Source: Sternotherus odoratus (taxonomy: Eukaryota; Chordata; Testudines; Kinosternidae). From it: a stretch of 64,000 bases of DNA. Shown piece by piece: positions 34,534 through 45,066 of this stretch (positions within the stretch are counted from its first letter, which is position 1; every line of letters begins with the position of its first letter). The position numbers and the translations under genes are program-made. Under the pieces are notes generated by a model. The model saw only the letters and a program-made list of their open reading frames with translations, did no database searches and was not told where the DNA came from. The stretch spans positions 13,172,706-13,236,705 of the forward strand of contig JAVMKO010000020.1 in assembly GCA_032164245.1 (NCBI GenBank). Direction: 5' to 3'.

Positions 34534-34826
34534 CAGGGGTTCCCAAACTTGTTCCATGGTTGGGCCAGGGCAAGCCCCTGCCTGGCCACAAGATGTTTTG
34601 TTTACCCGACTGGCCACAGGTTTGGCCGCTTGCAGCAGCCACTGGCCGTGGTTCGCCATTCCCGGCCAAAGGGAGCTGTAGGAAGCAGCGTGGGCCAGGC
34701 CACCCTACAGCGGCCAGTGGGATCTGCGAGCAGCCGAACCTACGGCCACTCGGGTAAACAAAACATCTTGTGGCCAGCTAAAGAGCTTACCCTGACCAAG
34801 CCACAGAACAAGTTTGGGAACCCCTG
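34534..34826. mobile_element. Fold-back hAT-like MITE (293 bp)
   Basis: Starts CAGGGGTTCCCAAACTTG and ends with the complementary CAAGTTTGGGAACCCCTG. Flanks GTTTACAC (34526-34533) and GTTTACAT (34827-34834) match at 7 of 8, an 8-bp hAT-type duplication. Inside, ACAAGATGTTTTGTTTACCC (about 34589) pairs with GGGTAAACAAAACATCTTGT (about 34752), so most of the element folds back on itself. The 171-codon frame across it is a by-product. Non-autonomous. Confidence 0.9.
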
Positions 34827-34834
34827 GTTTACAT

Positions 34835-37250
34835 GCTATTCCAAGGCTACAGAACAGGCATGCCTCAGAAAGGTTCATCATGCAGGTGAGACTAGAATAA
34901 GCACCCTGATGTTGCTGTACCCCCAGCCCTCTAGGTCTGCAAAAAATAGGCCAGGAAACTCTCGAGAGACCAGGACTTTTCACAAGGTTTCTGGTGCATC
35001 AGATGAGAAAACTCAAGGAAAGTCTCAGTGATGAGAAATCATCAAAAACCGCTACCATAGCAGTCCAAGCTTTCCCACAACTCAATCTGGGAGTAATGTA
35101 TAGGCCTTAGTGTGTCACACCTGGACTTGGAAGAGCAGGAGAATTCAGTCTTTATGACCTAGTCACTACTTGGCCTAGCTGCTGGGGCAGCCAACAAGAA
35201 CCATTAGTGCCAGCGGAACACTGACACTGAAAACTTGGGCTGAGCCCAAACCATCTCATTGACATTACATCCTGTATAGCTATGTGGGAGAGTTCAGGCC
35301 CCAACCTGAAAATCATTGCTCAGGCAGACATATCTATACTGGGCCAAACTGGAACAACAAATCCAAACGCTAGAGAAGAGTTTAGGGGAGATTGGATTTC
35401 AATCTGGATCCAAATACCCCAGTTCAGGCTTATAGTAAATCTCAGCTCTTCTATAGACCTTTTAGCCACAGCTTTTAAGATGTCTTATGAAGGAAGGTCT
35501 GTATCATTATCACCATCTGTAAGATGGGAAACTGAGGCACAGAGACATGAAATAAATAACCTAAATGGTGGAATAGAACACAGTTCTCCCAAATGCCAGT
35601 CGCATGCTCTGTCCACCGGCAAACACCATCAATTTATTGTCCACAGGCCACTGAACAGCCATCATATGTTGAGAAAATCCCAAATGGGCCAGAACTAAAC
35701 TAGATTTATCCCAGAGATGAAAATTTCTGAAGATGGAAGCTTTGATCTCATGGGCTTTCTTCAGTCATTACCAGTCATCCCGAGCCACTGAATCCCTCGC
35801 AAAGCTCCAAAGTTTCAGAAACAATGATAGCTTAGAAACTAGTGGGAAAAAACTATCCCTGCTGGTTATGTATTTTTCCCCATTAAGACCCTGTAAAAAA
35901 GGCATTAAAATTCATAAGCCACAATGGTGCCAGTTCCTTGTAGCTTCCAGTGACTTGGAGATACTAAAGACAATGTGATGTAGAAGTTTGCACACTGTGG
36001 ATTTTATTATTAAATACCAGCATAAATAGTCATTTGAAACTGACATCATTTGTCAGCTCCTGAGTTATAGCTGCTGTGGTAACATAGACACCCTCAGCTT
36101 CTGCCAAGTTCTCATGCTCTTTGTATTGAATATGTATAATTTTATGGCTTTGGACTTAAATAACTTCTGCTGTTTCTCTCAGATTCCAGCAGTGTGAGAG
36201 CAAAGGAAAAGCTACTTCCACCAGGATGTAAAGGGAACAGTAACGTGCCACAGTTTTTTCTTGGGAAACGCAGTTGCTTTGCTCATTTTTCTAAGAAACG
36301 GGAGAGTCAGGCTGGAAAGGAATCAACTCTGCTGTTAGTATTAGTCACAGATCTTGGAAATGTGCATCTTCCCCAGGAAGTCCCAATGAAGTTCAAAATC
36401 CTCAGGCCAGATTCACAAAGGCATTGAGATATTTAAAGATGCAGTCAGGTGCCTCATGGGGTTTGTGCAAACTTCTAAGCAGGGCAGCCCCTGAAAGTCC
36501 ATGGGATTTAGATGCCAACTCACTTGGTTCTTTTTCAAATCCCATTAGATCCCTGTATAATCTGCAGGTGCCTAAATACCTGTGAAAACCTGGCTCGTCT
36601 CCTAGCCCCATTTTTCATTCGCTTGTAATTTGGGGTCAGACAATGGCCTTGTAGAAATGTATGCAAAAGAATAACAAGAAAAAACAAAAAATATTTAAAA
36701 TACTGTGACTACACAAGGCACATCCCTCAAGTCACAGTGCAGCAGATACTCAGCAGAGGTAAATTCGTGCCTCTCGGTTGGCTTTAATGGGGCTCGTATT
36801 ATTATGTTTATTACTGTATTTGCTAGAAGCCCAAGTTGTTGACCAGGATCCCACTGTCTTGGGTGCTGTACAAACATAGAACTATGCTGATTTATGCCAG
36901 CTGTAGATCTGGTGCTGTGTCTTTCGTGATTAACGTAGGCAACTGGAATCTTCTGTAGTGTTCCAGGTTGATGGAAGCTTCCTGAATCAAAGCGCTAAGG
37001 ATTGATAAATGAGGCAAATAACAATTAGCTTTATCAAATATGTCCACATTTATGGGTTGCAGTCTATAAAGGACTAATTACTGGCGACTCTCAATGTCCT
37101 GCCTCATCATGGCTCAGGCTGATGAATTTTTTGGAGAGGTCTCCTCTTCATTTATTCCCAAAGCCTCAAGCCCAATTCAGATCCCATGGAAGTCAGTGCA
37201 AAGCTTCCACTGACTTCCATGAGTGCAGGCTGGAATCCAGAATGGGTCTT
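34835..37250. other. Non-coding DNA with SINE remnants
   Basis: A minus-strand MIR-like SINE remnant lies at about 35505-35640 (TGGGAAACTGAGGCACAGAG on plus). At 36785-36875 there is a fragment with TGGGTGCTGTACAAACATAG, of the same dispersed type as 39330-39420. The block 36960-37125 is AT-rich and repeat-free. No exon is recognised; the 138-codon frame at 35282-35698 overlaps the SINE remnant. Confidence 0.45.
35505..35640 (-). mobile_element. MIR-like SINE remnant, minus strand
   Basis: On the plus strand: CATCTGTAAGATGGGAAACT, GAGGCACAGAGACATGAAAT, then AGAACACAGTTCTCCCAAAT and GCTCTGTCCACC. That is the reverse complement of the core and head of the MIR-like SINE family. Confidence 0.6.
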
Positions 37251-37254
37251 GTGG

Positions 37255-37450
37255 AGACGTTGCAGGTTCTACTCCCAGCTCCAGTACTGATTAGCTGTAT
37301 GACCTTGGGCAAATCTCTGACCCTTTGTGTGCCTCTGTTACTGCATCTTCGACAAGGAAATAATGGTGCATTGCTTAATTGTTACAGCTTAATTGTTTGT
37401 AAAGTGCTTTGAAATCCACAGATGAGATACATGGTAGGAATGCAAATCAT
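37255..37450 (+). mobile_element. MIR-like SINE
   Basis: Shows GGTTCTACTCCCAGCTCCAG, GTATGACCTTGGGCAAATCT, TGTGCCTCTGTTACTGCATC and TTGTAAAGTGCTTTGAAATC in family order. Head, core and the conserved AAAGTGCTTTGA motif are visible. Confidence 0.7.
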
Positions 37451-37579
37451 CATGACTTTGGATAACTGTGCCTCTTTTCATCCATGTGTTGCCTGTAAAG
37501 TATAATTAAAACAAATACAAATTATCAGCCGCCATATTTCAATCCCTTTACTTGTGCTTGCTTTGCACATGACTCTACA

Positions 37580-38028
37580 GGAGAATGATTTAAGGATCGG
37601 AAAACATGCCTAAAGTGGTAAACTCAAGAAGCTCAATCTGTTTGACTGAGGTACCTTGATCTCAAAGGGTACCTTGATCACAGTCTATAAGTACCTAACT
37701 GGGGAACAAAGATTTGATAACAGGCTCTTCAGTCTAGCAGACAAAGGTATAACAAGTTTCAGTGGCTGGAAGTGGAAGCTAGGCAATTTCAGAATAGAAG
37801 GTGTACATTTTTTAACAGTGAATGTAATTAACTACTGGAACAATTTACCAAGGAATGTGGTGGATTCTCCATCATTGGTAAGCTTTAAATCAAGATAGGA
37901 TGTTTTTCCAATAGATCTGCTCTACTTCAATCAGGAATTAATTCAGAGACGTTCTCTGCCCTGTGTTCTGCAGGAGGTCAGGTTAGATTATCACAACGGT
38001 CCCTTCTGGCCTTAAAATCTATGAATAT
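37580..38028 (+). mobile_element. CR1 LINE 3' fragment
   Basis: Diverged end of CR1: GGAAAACATGCCTAAAGTGG, ACAGTCTATAAGTACCTAAC, TTTGATAACAGGCTCTTCAG, AATTAACTACTGGAACAATT, AGGAGGTCAGGTTAGATTAT, CCTTCTGGCCTTAAAATC and ATGAAT. It includes the last part of the ORF2 region, broken by indels, and the 3' UTR. It is the same 3'-end type as 42405-43283. Not functional. Confidence 0.82.
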
Positions 38029-38608
38029 GCATGCAGCCCCAGAAATACTTGTGGCACAGTCTGTCCCATTATGTATATAAATTTACAGCTCTTTTCTAAT
38101 GGCAACAGACAAAGGGAAACATAGGTTGAGAAAGCCAATACCCCCAATACCATACCCACGCTCCTGTCTGGCGGTCAGAACTTCCAGAGAGTAGAAGAAC
38201 TTTTCACTTTGAACTAGTACTTAGTTCTACGTGTACCAAAATTGCTGAACTATTGACTGTCATGCTGGTTCAATTATCCTCTGCTATAACCTTCTTTTTC
38301 CACATTGCTGCAGATAATGGAAATTTCAGGCACATCCATTCACCAAGGCCACACAAGGAGGCACTTGCTGTGTAGTTACAAGTTCTCTGCCTTATAACTC
38401 TTCCTAGCAGAGAACGTTGGCTCACAGGCGAAGGGCAGGAAGATAAGGGACTAGCCTGACACCTCTTGAAACCTGTATTTAGACTTGGCTTGGCTCACAA
38501 GTGAAATGTGTTTGCTGGGTCTCAACTGCCCCTAAATATCACCCGAGAACTTGGCAGATGCTTAATGGGCATATGAGGGATGGAACAATAGGAGACAGTG
38601 TGGGGCAT

Positions 38609-39100
38609 TGGCAGACAGAGCTGGCCAGACATCAGAATTCCTGTTCCACGGGAAATATCAAAAAAAAATCTGAAACTGAAATTTCTAAATTTCCCACAGA
38701 CTGGGAATTCTGAAACTGCATTTCAAAGAAGTGGGCTAGACATTTCATGTTGACCTTTTCTAAATGTTTCCAAGGCTCCCACCACTGCCCAGAGTCCCGG
38801 CGGCTCACCAGGCAGAGAATCGAGTGACTCAGGGAACCTGGGAGCCAGAGCGCTCAGACTTTCTGGGCTGCTCAGGAGTCGAGAGCCTGGAAGCAATAGC
38901 CTGGCTGACCCAGAACTGAGGAGCTGGTATCTTGGGGGCCAGGGTTCCAGGGCTTCCCGGCTCCTGGTCCTCCATCCAGGTTTCGAAACCTGCCCAAGCT
39001 CTGTAAGAAATTTCTGATATTTTGATGTGGTCCCGTGGAATGTTTCAACTTCACCGCATTGACACTTCCAATGGAACTGCGCTCTGTCAGAATCTTTCTG
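38609..39100. mobile_element. AT-rich palindromic MITE relative
   Basis: Starts with AGAGCTGGCCAGAC and runs through AAATATCAAAAAAAAATC, TGAAATTTCTAAATTTCCC and a GC-richer centre (38780-38960). It ends near CGCTCTGTCAGAATCTTTC with AATGTTTCAACTTC. The end motif resembles the family at 12527, but a larger unrelated centre is included and the limits are uncertain. Confidence 0.35.
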
Positions 39101-39329
39101 ACAGGTTTGATTGGCAAACTTGTGTGGTGAGGCCTGAGACTGGAGCAGAAGGGAGTCTTGCAGGGCAGGACTGAGGTGCAGTGGCAGATTTCTGAGGTAG
39201 CCTGAGACTGGAGGTCTGGATTAATGTTAAGTCTGAGAGAACTGTTCCAGGGAACCTGCTTGCACTATGGTCTATTGCTGCGGTTCTGGTGCTTATCTTG
39301 TGTATGTACGTATGTATTATTGGCATGCC

Positions 39330-39425
39330 TGTGGCCTGAATTGAGAATCAGGACCCCCATTGTGCTAGGTGCTGTACATAGAACAAACAGATGGTCCTTG
39401 CCCCAAAGAGCTTACCATCTAAGTA
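39330..39425 (+). mobile_element. Dispersed repeat fragment (SINE-tail type)
   Basis: CCCCATTGTGCTAGGTGCTG, TACATAGAACAAACAGATGG, TCCTTGCCCCAAAGAGCTTA and CCATCTAAG. I remember this block as a widely dispersed amniote repeat. I cannot name the family reliably. A second fragment lies at 36785-36875. Confidence 0.5.
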
Positions 39426-40349
39426 CATGACTAGAGATAACAGATGCATACAATCAACAATCAGGAGGACCAGAAGGTAACAACGAGACAAGTCTGGTCT
39501 GCATGATAAGCAGTGATCACAGCTCGCCAGCTGCCAATCCAGCCTCCTCACCATTACAATTCAACACTCTTTATTTTAAGGATATATATTAAAAAACAGG
39601 AGAGGTGATGAGCTGAACAGCTGTCTGCTGGACTAATCACCTAGCACTGTATTGCCCATCAGGGTGTGTAGACGTGCTGCACAGCAGGCCAGGATAATAG
39701 CATTATTGTGTTTTTATATTTAACATTTATCATTTATTCTATTGCAGCAGTGTCTAGAGACCACAGCCATGTTGAGCCTCGTCGCACTACGTCCTGCACA
39801 AAAGCTGATTTTAAAAGTTATTGGTGTCACCAGAAAATGTCTAGCTGCTCAGACACATTTATAGCGCTTCCATTGTGCTAAGAATGTAGGATTCAGGGAA
39901 ACTGGGGTGTATTCATGGAGAGAGGCTGTGGTAGGGTTTTGCCATCTTGGCTGGATACTTACCAAGTTAATTTTCAGATCTACAAACCTTCCCATGGATG
40001 TTGCTCGTAACTGTCTTTCTCTGCAGCAGGGGTCACTGTACAGCCAGGATAACCTCACCAGCCCAGGGAAAACATACATTGCACTTTGGGCAGCAGTCTG
40101 TCCTTTACGGCTGAGTGCAGCGGTGTGTCTTGGACACAGATTCTTCTTCTGATCACACCTCATGCTATACCCTGTAAAGGCAAGCTGGGCATTATCAGCC
40201 ATCACCAAGGGGGAAGGAGAGCATACTGGGTATCAGGGAGGAGCAAAGTTAACCCCTCTGTGTGAGGGGTTAAGTCCCCAATCACACAAAGTGCATTTGA
40301 CAAATGCTATCATCTCTAAACCTTATAAACTGTCTGGAAGGGAAGGAAG
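39426..40349. other. Non-coding, no clear content
   Basis: No exon, RNA or defined mobile element was recognised. The 119-codon minus-strand frame at 40208-39849 shows no known domain. Confidence 0.4.
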
Positions 40350-40985
40350 CATGGTCCTGTGGTTAAAGCAGTAGATTTGGAACAGACCTGGCCTGTACTA
40401 CACATTCAGAGACTCTCAGCCATATAACCAGAAAAGAGACTAGGACAGAAGGATTCTAGTGCGCTATTCTGGGCTATAACCCTGACTCGTTCCCTCTCCT
40501 TGCTCAGTTTCCCCATCAGTCAAATGTGCGGGGAGTGGGGGGTAGGATGATGCCGACCTATTTCCCAGAGTGCATTGTTGGGGTTCCCAGTTAGTTATGA
40601 TTTGTTAATTAGTTTATAATAGAGATAAGATCTGACCAAAGTCCCAAACCTGGGAAACAGGAATATTAACTTTAGGTCCTGTCTCTCTCCAAAATGGGCA
40701 GAACACCCACGGTCTGGAGAGAACTTCAAAAAACATTAAAAATAAAAATAAAGCACCATCTAAACAAAATGGAGCACAGGACTTAGAAAACCTGGGTTCT
40801 AGCTTTGGTTCTGCCACTGCATAACTAAGGGCAAGTCCTTTTCACTCTCTGTGCCTCAATTTCATGCTCTGTACATTGGGGATAATGATACTGCTCTCCT
40901 TTGTGAAGCACTTTGAGATCAGTTGATGAAAACGCATTGCGTATATATATATAAGAACCGGGTATTATTGGTAGTGCTAAATATT
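40350..40985 (+). mobile_element. Two adjacent MIR-like SINE copies
   Basis: First copy about 40350-40580 (TGGTCCTGTGGTTAAAGCAG, GCTCAGTTTCCCCATCAGTC). Second copy about 40765-40985 (ACCTGGGTTCTAGCTTTGG, TAAGGGCAAGTCCTTTTCAC, TGTGCCTCAATTTCATGC, GAAGCACTTTGAGATCAG). Both are diverged; the 180 bases between them are unassigned. Confidence 0.6.
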
Positions 40986-41690
40986 GAGGCCAGAATTTTC
41001 AGAAGGGTTCAGCATTCTTAGGTGGGGGTTCTCTTTCCAAAACCTCTCTCTCAGCTCCCATTTAGGCCCCTGGGGGGGAAAAAGGTCAGATTTTCAAAGG
41101 AGCTCAGCAAGTTGACTGTGGGGATCTTTTGACATCCTGGCTCCACTGCTGAGCACTTGAAAATCTGGCCCTGAGTGCTTCTGAAAATCTGGCTCAACCC
41201 CTGTTGACCTACCACATTGGGGGTGGCGGGAGAAGCTTAATGTTCAAAAGCCACCGTGAGAGCTTGACTTGAAAGGCATTGTGGGTAAAACTCACCTCAG
41301 TTCACAGAGAGAATATGAAGCCCTCAGTGTGTAGGGTTGGTGTTGGTCTCTTCAGGCGCTGAATGGCATGCAAAGCCCCTCATTGTTCCTGCCATTGTTT
41401 AATGTATCTATTTACTGGGAAAGCACTATGACCAGAGGGATAATAGAAAGGTTAAATGATAAATTGTAAGGCCTTTGCTTGGCCACCACACATGGGACAC
41501 TGCCGTCCTCACCAGCTATATGAGTTCTAATGGGAAAGGGAAATTATTTTGCCATCTACTAAAGGGCAATTTTCCGATCAGCTCCTGTTCTGATGCATGC
41601 AGAGGAGAGAGAGCGGAAGAAGGAGAAGAGCGCACACACACACACACAAAATAGCAAGAGAGAGAGAAACACTTATGCTTTAATGGAAGC
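40986..41690. other. Dispersed motif region and CA/GA runs
   Basis: Positions 40990-41200 hold several copies of the word 'GAAAATCTGGC' or 'CAGATTTTCAAAGG', a dispersed sequence also seen near 51430 and 55195; the family is not identified. A CA run lies at 41632-41648. No gene is found. Confidence 0.45.
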
Positions 41691-41694
41691 TCAT

Positions 41695-41895
41695 TTTTGT
41701 AAAGTACCCCAGTGGCCCCGTGGGCCCAGAGAATTAAACGCTGTCATTCAGAGCCTGAAAGCAGAGCTATCCAGTTTGCAGACACCTGTCATAATTAAAC
41801 TAATGGCTCTGAAAATGTGCCTTGATATTAAATCTATCTTCCACCGAAGAGCAGGGCTGATTAAAACTGCTGTTTGACAGTTAATGATGAACCTC
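41695..41895. promoter_or_regulatory. Candidate enhancer with clustered TGACAG motifs
   Basis: Repeat-free block with CTGTCA at 41741-41746 and 41786-41791 and TGACAG at 41875-41880, each close to TAAT/ATTA cores (CATAATTAAAC, CAGTTAATGATG). TGACAG is the known core of MEIS/PREP/TGIF homeodomain binding. Three copies in 140 bases is above chance. The open frame 41593-41877 is probably incidental. Confidence 0.35.
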
Positions 41896-42404
41896 TCACT
41901 TGCTGAGCTCGGTAACTGGAACAGACCGGTTCATCCCTCCTCTGGCCTGTCCCTTTCCCATGTTACTCTCCTCCTCCCATGAACCGCCTGACTTCTCCCT
42001 AAGTCCTGTCCTGCCAGCAATGGGAGGTGGTGGGTGATAAGGCTTGAAAGCAATGCCATGCTAGTGAATGCATGTCATGGCTTAGCACAGGAACTCCAGC
42101 AATTTTTTTTAGCAGCAAGAGGATAAGAAGCCATCGGGAGGGATTGGGTGGTTTTGCAATTGGGGGAGGCTTTCTATATGTATGTACAGAGCCTAGCACA
42201 ATGGGCTCAAACATGAATGGACATGAGGTGCTACTGCAATATTCATGAACCTTTTATGAGCCCAGAAAAAATATCCAGTCCCTAATATCTCTGATCTTTC
42301 TCTAATGGGAAGGTTAGAATTTGAACCCAGATCTGGATTTCAAACCTGGCCACCTGTCTATGCATGGGATTCCAGATCCTGAAATCCCCAAACTCTGGAA
42401 TATT
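41896..42404. other. Non-coding DNA with a SINE tail
   Basis: At about 42175-42245 lies a tail of the MIR-like SINE family (TGTACAGAGCCTAGCACAAT, GGGCTC, GAGGTGCTACTGCAATAT). The rest is unassigned. Confidence 0.5.
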
Positions 42405-43283
42405 TGGTGTTTAGATCCTTTATTTTACCTCTGTATTTGGCACTGGTGCAACTGCTGCTGAAACACTGTGTCCATTTCTGGTGTCCACAATTCAAGAAGG
42501 TTGTTGATAAATTGGAGCGGGTTCAGAGAAGAGTTATGAGAATGATTAATGGATTGGAAAACATGCCTTATAATTATAAACCCAAGGAGTTTGATCTACT
42601 TATCTTAACAAAGAGAAGACTAAGGGGAGACTTGATCACACTCCAGAAGTACCTATATGATGAACAAAAATTTCATAATAGGCTCTTCAATCTAGCACAC
42701 AAGATCCAATGGCTGGAAGTTAAAACTAGACACATTCAGCCTGGAAATAAGGCAGACATTTCTAACAAAGAGGGCAATTAACCATTAAGGAACAGTCCTG
42801 GAAGGTGGACACACACGCACCCCTTCGGGGAGACTAGCCCACCCCTATTGCACAAGACCCCGCCCTTCACAGCCAGAGCCTTGAGTCCCCCACACCTCCC
42901 AGCCAGAGAAGCCTCGGGCCAGGCGGAACCGTGAGCCACGCACCCTGTCTCCACCAGAGAATCCCCCCCATGAGCGGAGCAGCCCCAACCATGCCAGCCT
43001 GGGGCCAAAGCATCCCCAGGCAAGCATCTCGCAGCAGTGGCTACACACAAGGAAAGCAGAGTCTGCCCTGGCCTATTGTATCCACCACCCCGGGGAACAG
43101 TTCACCAAAGATCGAGGTATATTCCCCACCTTGGGAAATTTTTAGATCAGGATTGAATATTTTTCTAAAAGCTCTGATCTAGTTCAAACAGGAATTAACC
43201 CAGGCCAGTCCTCTGAACTGCTTTATACAAGAGGTCAGACTGGATGAGCCCAGGGGTCCTTTCTGGCTTTATAATCTACAAAT
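42405..43283 (+). mobile_element. CR1 LINE 3' fragment, split by an insertion
   Basis: Left part (42405-42796): GCACTGGTGCAACTGCTGC, GTGTCCATTTCTGGTGTCCA, GTTCAGAGAAGAGTTATG, GAATGATTAATGG and a conserved ORF2 end. Right part (43094-43283): GGAACAGTTCACCAAAG, CAGGAATTAACCCAGGC, GAGGTCAGACTGGATGAG and TATAATCTACAAAT. Together they read as one continuous CR1 end once the 297-base insert between them is skipped. It lacks most of the reverse transcriptase and is inactive. Confidence 0.85.
42797..43093. mobile_element. GC-rich 297-bp insert with 8-bp target duplication
   Basis: GGAACAGT occurs at 42789-42796 and 43094-43101 at the exact point where CR1 is interrupted. The insert begins CCTGGAAGGTGGACAC and ends in the complement of CCGGGGTGGTGGATAC, 12 of 16 positions matching, so it has imperfect inverted ends. 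An 8-bp duplication with short inverted ends fits a non-autonomous hAT-like element. The interior is C-rich, with several CAGCCAGAG/CCAGCC words, and has no recognised domain. I do not recognise the family. Confidence 0.7.
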
Positions 43284-43284
43284 T

Positions 43285-43520
43285 CAGCTCGGAAGGCCAG
43301 GGAATCATGAGACCTAGATTCTATCCCTGGCTGTGGCATGGATCTTGGACAAGTCACTTCCCTTCTCTGTCTCTTTTGTTTCCCCTTCTCTGACCTTGTC
43401 TATTTACATTGCAAACCTCTGAGGCGGGAACTGTCTCTATATGAACATGAAGCACCTAGCACAATGTGTCCTCAACTCCACAGAGCTTCTAGACCCTACT
43501 ACCATACAAATAATAAATCA
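43285..43520 (+). mobile_element. MIR-like SINE with tail
   Basis: Shows GAATCATGAGACCTAGATTC, CTTGGACAAGTCACTTCCCT, TGTCTATTTACATTGCAAAC, GGCGGGAACTGTCTCTATAT, GAAGCACCTAGCACAATG and ACAAATAATAAATC. Head, core and tail are present. It directly follows the CR1 end. Confidence 0.7.
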
Positions 43521-44189
43521 TAAGTGTTTGAATTGTGCCCCCTGAGCCCATCTGGACCCTGTAACTGTGGTGCTGCTGGTGCCTGTGAAAATGCTGAATC
43601 CTATTTCCTGCCAAGAAGTCCCGTCCTTTCAGGTTCTCTGTGCGTGTCTAAGAGGACAAGAAAAACTCGTTGATCATCCCTATTATTAGGTACATTGGCA
43701 TGGAAACAGGGATCTTTATGGCTTTGTTTTTCATCAGCTGCTGCTGTTTATTCCCCAGATGATGTCATAACCTACTTATTCTGACCTCACCGTTGGTTTG
43801 GCCGTCACAAACATAGGATTCGGATTTCAGGAGAAGGAAAGAATCCAAATCGTCTCCAGAAAGGACAGGTGGGGTGCAATGGGTTAGTGTCTCTGTCCCG
43901 CTCCTAGCGGGGACCAATTCCCTTCAACCATCCCCTGGAACAACTGTTTCTAGCTTTTCCCCTTGTTGGTAGCCTCATGGGGGGCAAGAAGGAAGACAGA
44001 GACTAAACTGACCATAGAGACTGAGCTGTCCCAAGTGGCCCCTAGAGGCAGCCCTTTGAACACTCGTAAACTAGGGTTATGTGCTCAGCCTAAATAAACA
44101 CAATAATCCCAAAGTGATTGCAGAGCTAAGCAGCCACACCCTAGCAATTAGTGTGATGCAAACTCCAAAAAGTACAGGTCAGTATCAGC
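43521..44189. other. Non-coding, no clear content
   Basis: No exon or defined repeat was recognised. A possible SINE head scrap (GGTGGGGTGCAATGGGTTAG) lies near 43870. Confidence 0.4.
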
Positions 44190-44384
44190 AGTGCCAGATA
44201 TCATTTTCTCTGATTAACTGGGTCTCAATGCTCAATCTATACAATGGGGCTCATAAAACTTCCCTTGTCGACCTTGTCTTTGTAAACTGTAAGATCGCTG
44301 GGGCAGGGGATGTCTGTTACTATGTGTTATGCAGCACGCAGCACAAAGGGGCCCTGATCTCAGTCGGACACCTAGATACTGCCA
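44190..44384 (+). mobile_element. MIR-like SINE tail
   Basis: CTCAATCTATACAATGGGGC, TTGTCTTTGTAAACTGTAAG, GCTGGGGCAGGGGATGTCTG, CAGCACAAAGGGGCCCTGAT and GGACACCTAGATACTGCCAT follow the family's tail order. The following CR1 fragment starts where the tail would end in AATACAAATAA-type sequence. Confidence 0.6.
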
Positions 44385-45066
44385 TTATAAATGCACTGTG
44401 TACGTCCATGTACGTACACCCACACCTTGAATACTGCATTCAGTTATTGTCGCCCCATCTCCAAAAAGATATATTAGAATTGGAAAAGGTACAGAGAAGG
44501 GCAACAAAAATGATTAGTGGAATGGAATAGCTTTTGTACTAGGAGAGATTTAAAAGACTGGGGCTTTTCATCTTAGAAGAGAGACGAATGAGGAGTGATA
44601 TGATTGATAAAATCATGAATGTGGTGAAGAAGTGACTAGAGAAGTCTTCTTTGCCCCTTCACATGACACAGGCATTAGAGGTCATCTGATGAAATTAACA
44701 GACTGCAGTTTTGAAGCAAACAGAAGAAGGTACTTCACACAATGCACAGTCAACCTGTGGAACTCACTGCCAGGGGATGTTGTGAAGGTCAAAAGTATAG
44801 TTGAGTTCAAAAAAGAATTAGATAAATTAATGGAGAATAGGTCCATCAATGGCTATAAGCCAAGATGATCAGGGATACAACCCCATGCCTGCGGTGTCTC
44901 TAAACTTCAGACTGCCAGAAGGTCTGGATGACAGGCAATGGATCACTTCATAAGTTATCCTATCCTATCCATTCCCTCTGAAGCATCTGGCATTGACCAC
45001 TGTCAGAAGACAGGATACAGGAATAGATGGACCATTGGTCTGACCCAAAATGGCTGTTCTTATGAT
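44385..45066 (+). mobile_element. CR1 LINE 3' fragment, second end type
   Basis: The order is CACACCTTGAATACTGCATT, GTCGCCCCATCTCCAAAAAG, AGAATTGGAAAAGGTACAGA, GAAGGGCAACAAAAATGATT, GCACAGTCAACCTGTGGAAC, GGTCCATCAATGGCTATAAG, GCATTGACCACTGTCAGAAG, AGATGGACCATTGGTCTGAC and TGGCTGTTCTTATGATG. This is a turtle-type CR1 end with the GTTCTTATG tail, distinct from 42405-43283 and 37580-38028. ORF2 remains are broken by stops and frameshifts. Confidence 0.88.

Noticed and set aside
34516..35031. 171-codon open frame on the plus strand, the longest in the window
   Set aside because: Most of it lies over the fold-back hAT-like MITE at 34534-34826, so the frame is a by-product of the transposon.
42778..43050. 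Open frames over the GC-rich insert
   Set aside because: High GC content removes stop codons; the segment is a transposon-like insert with no known domain.
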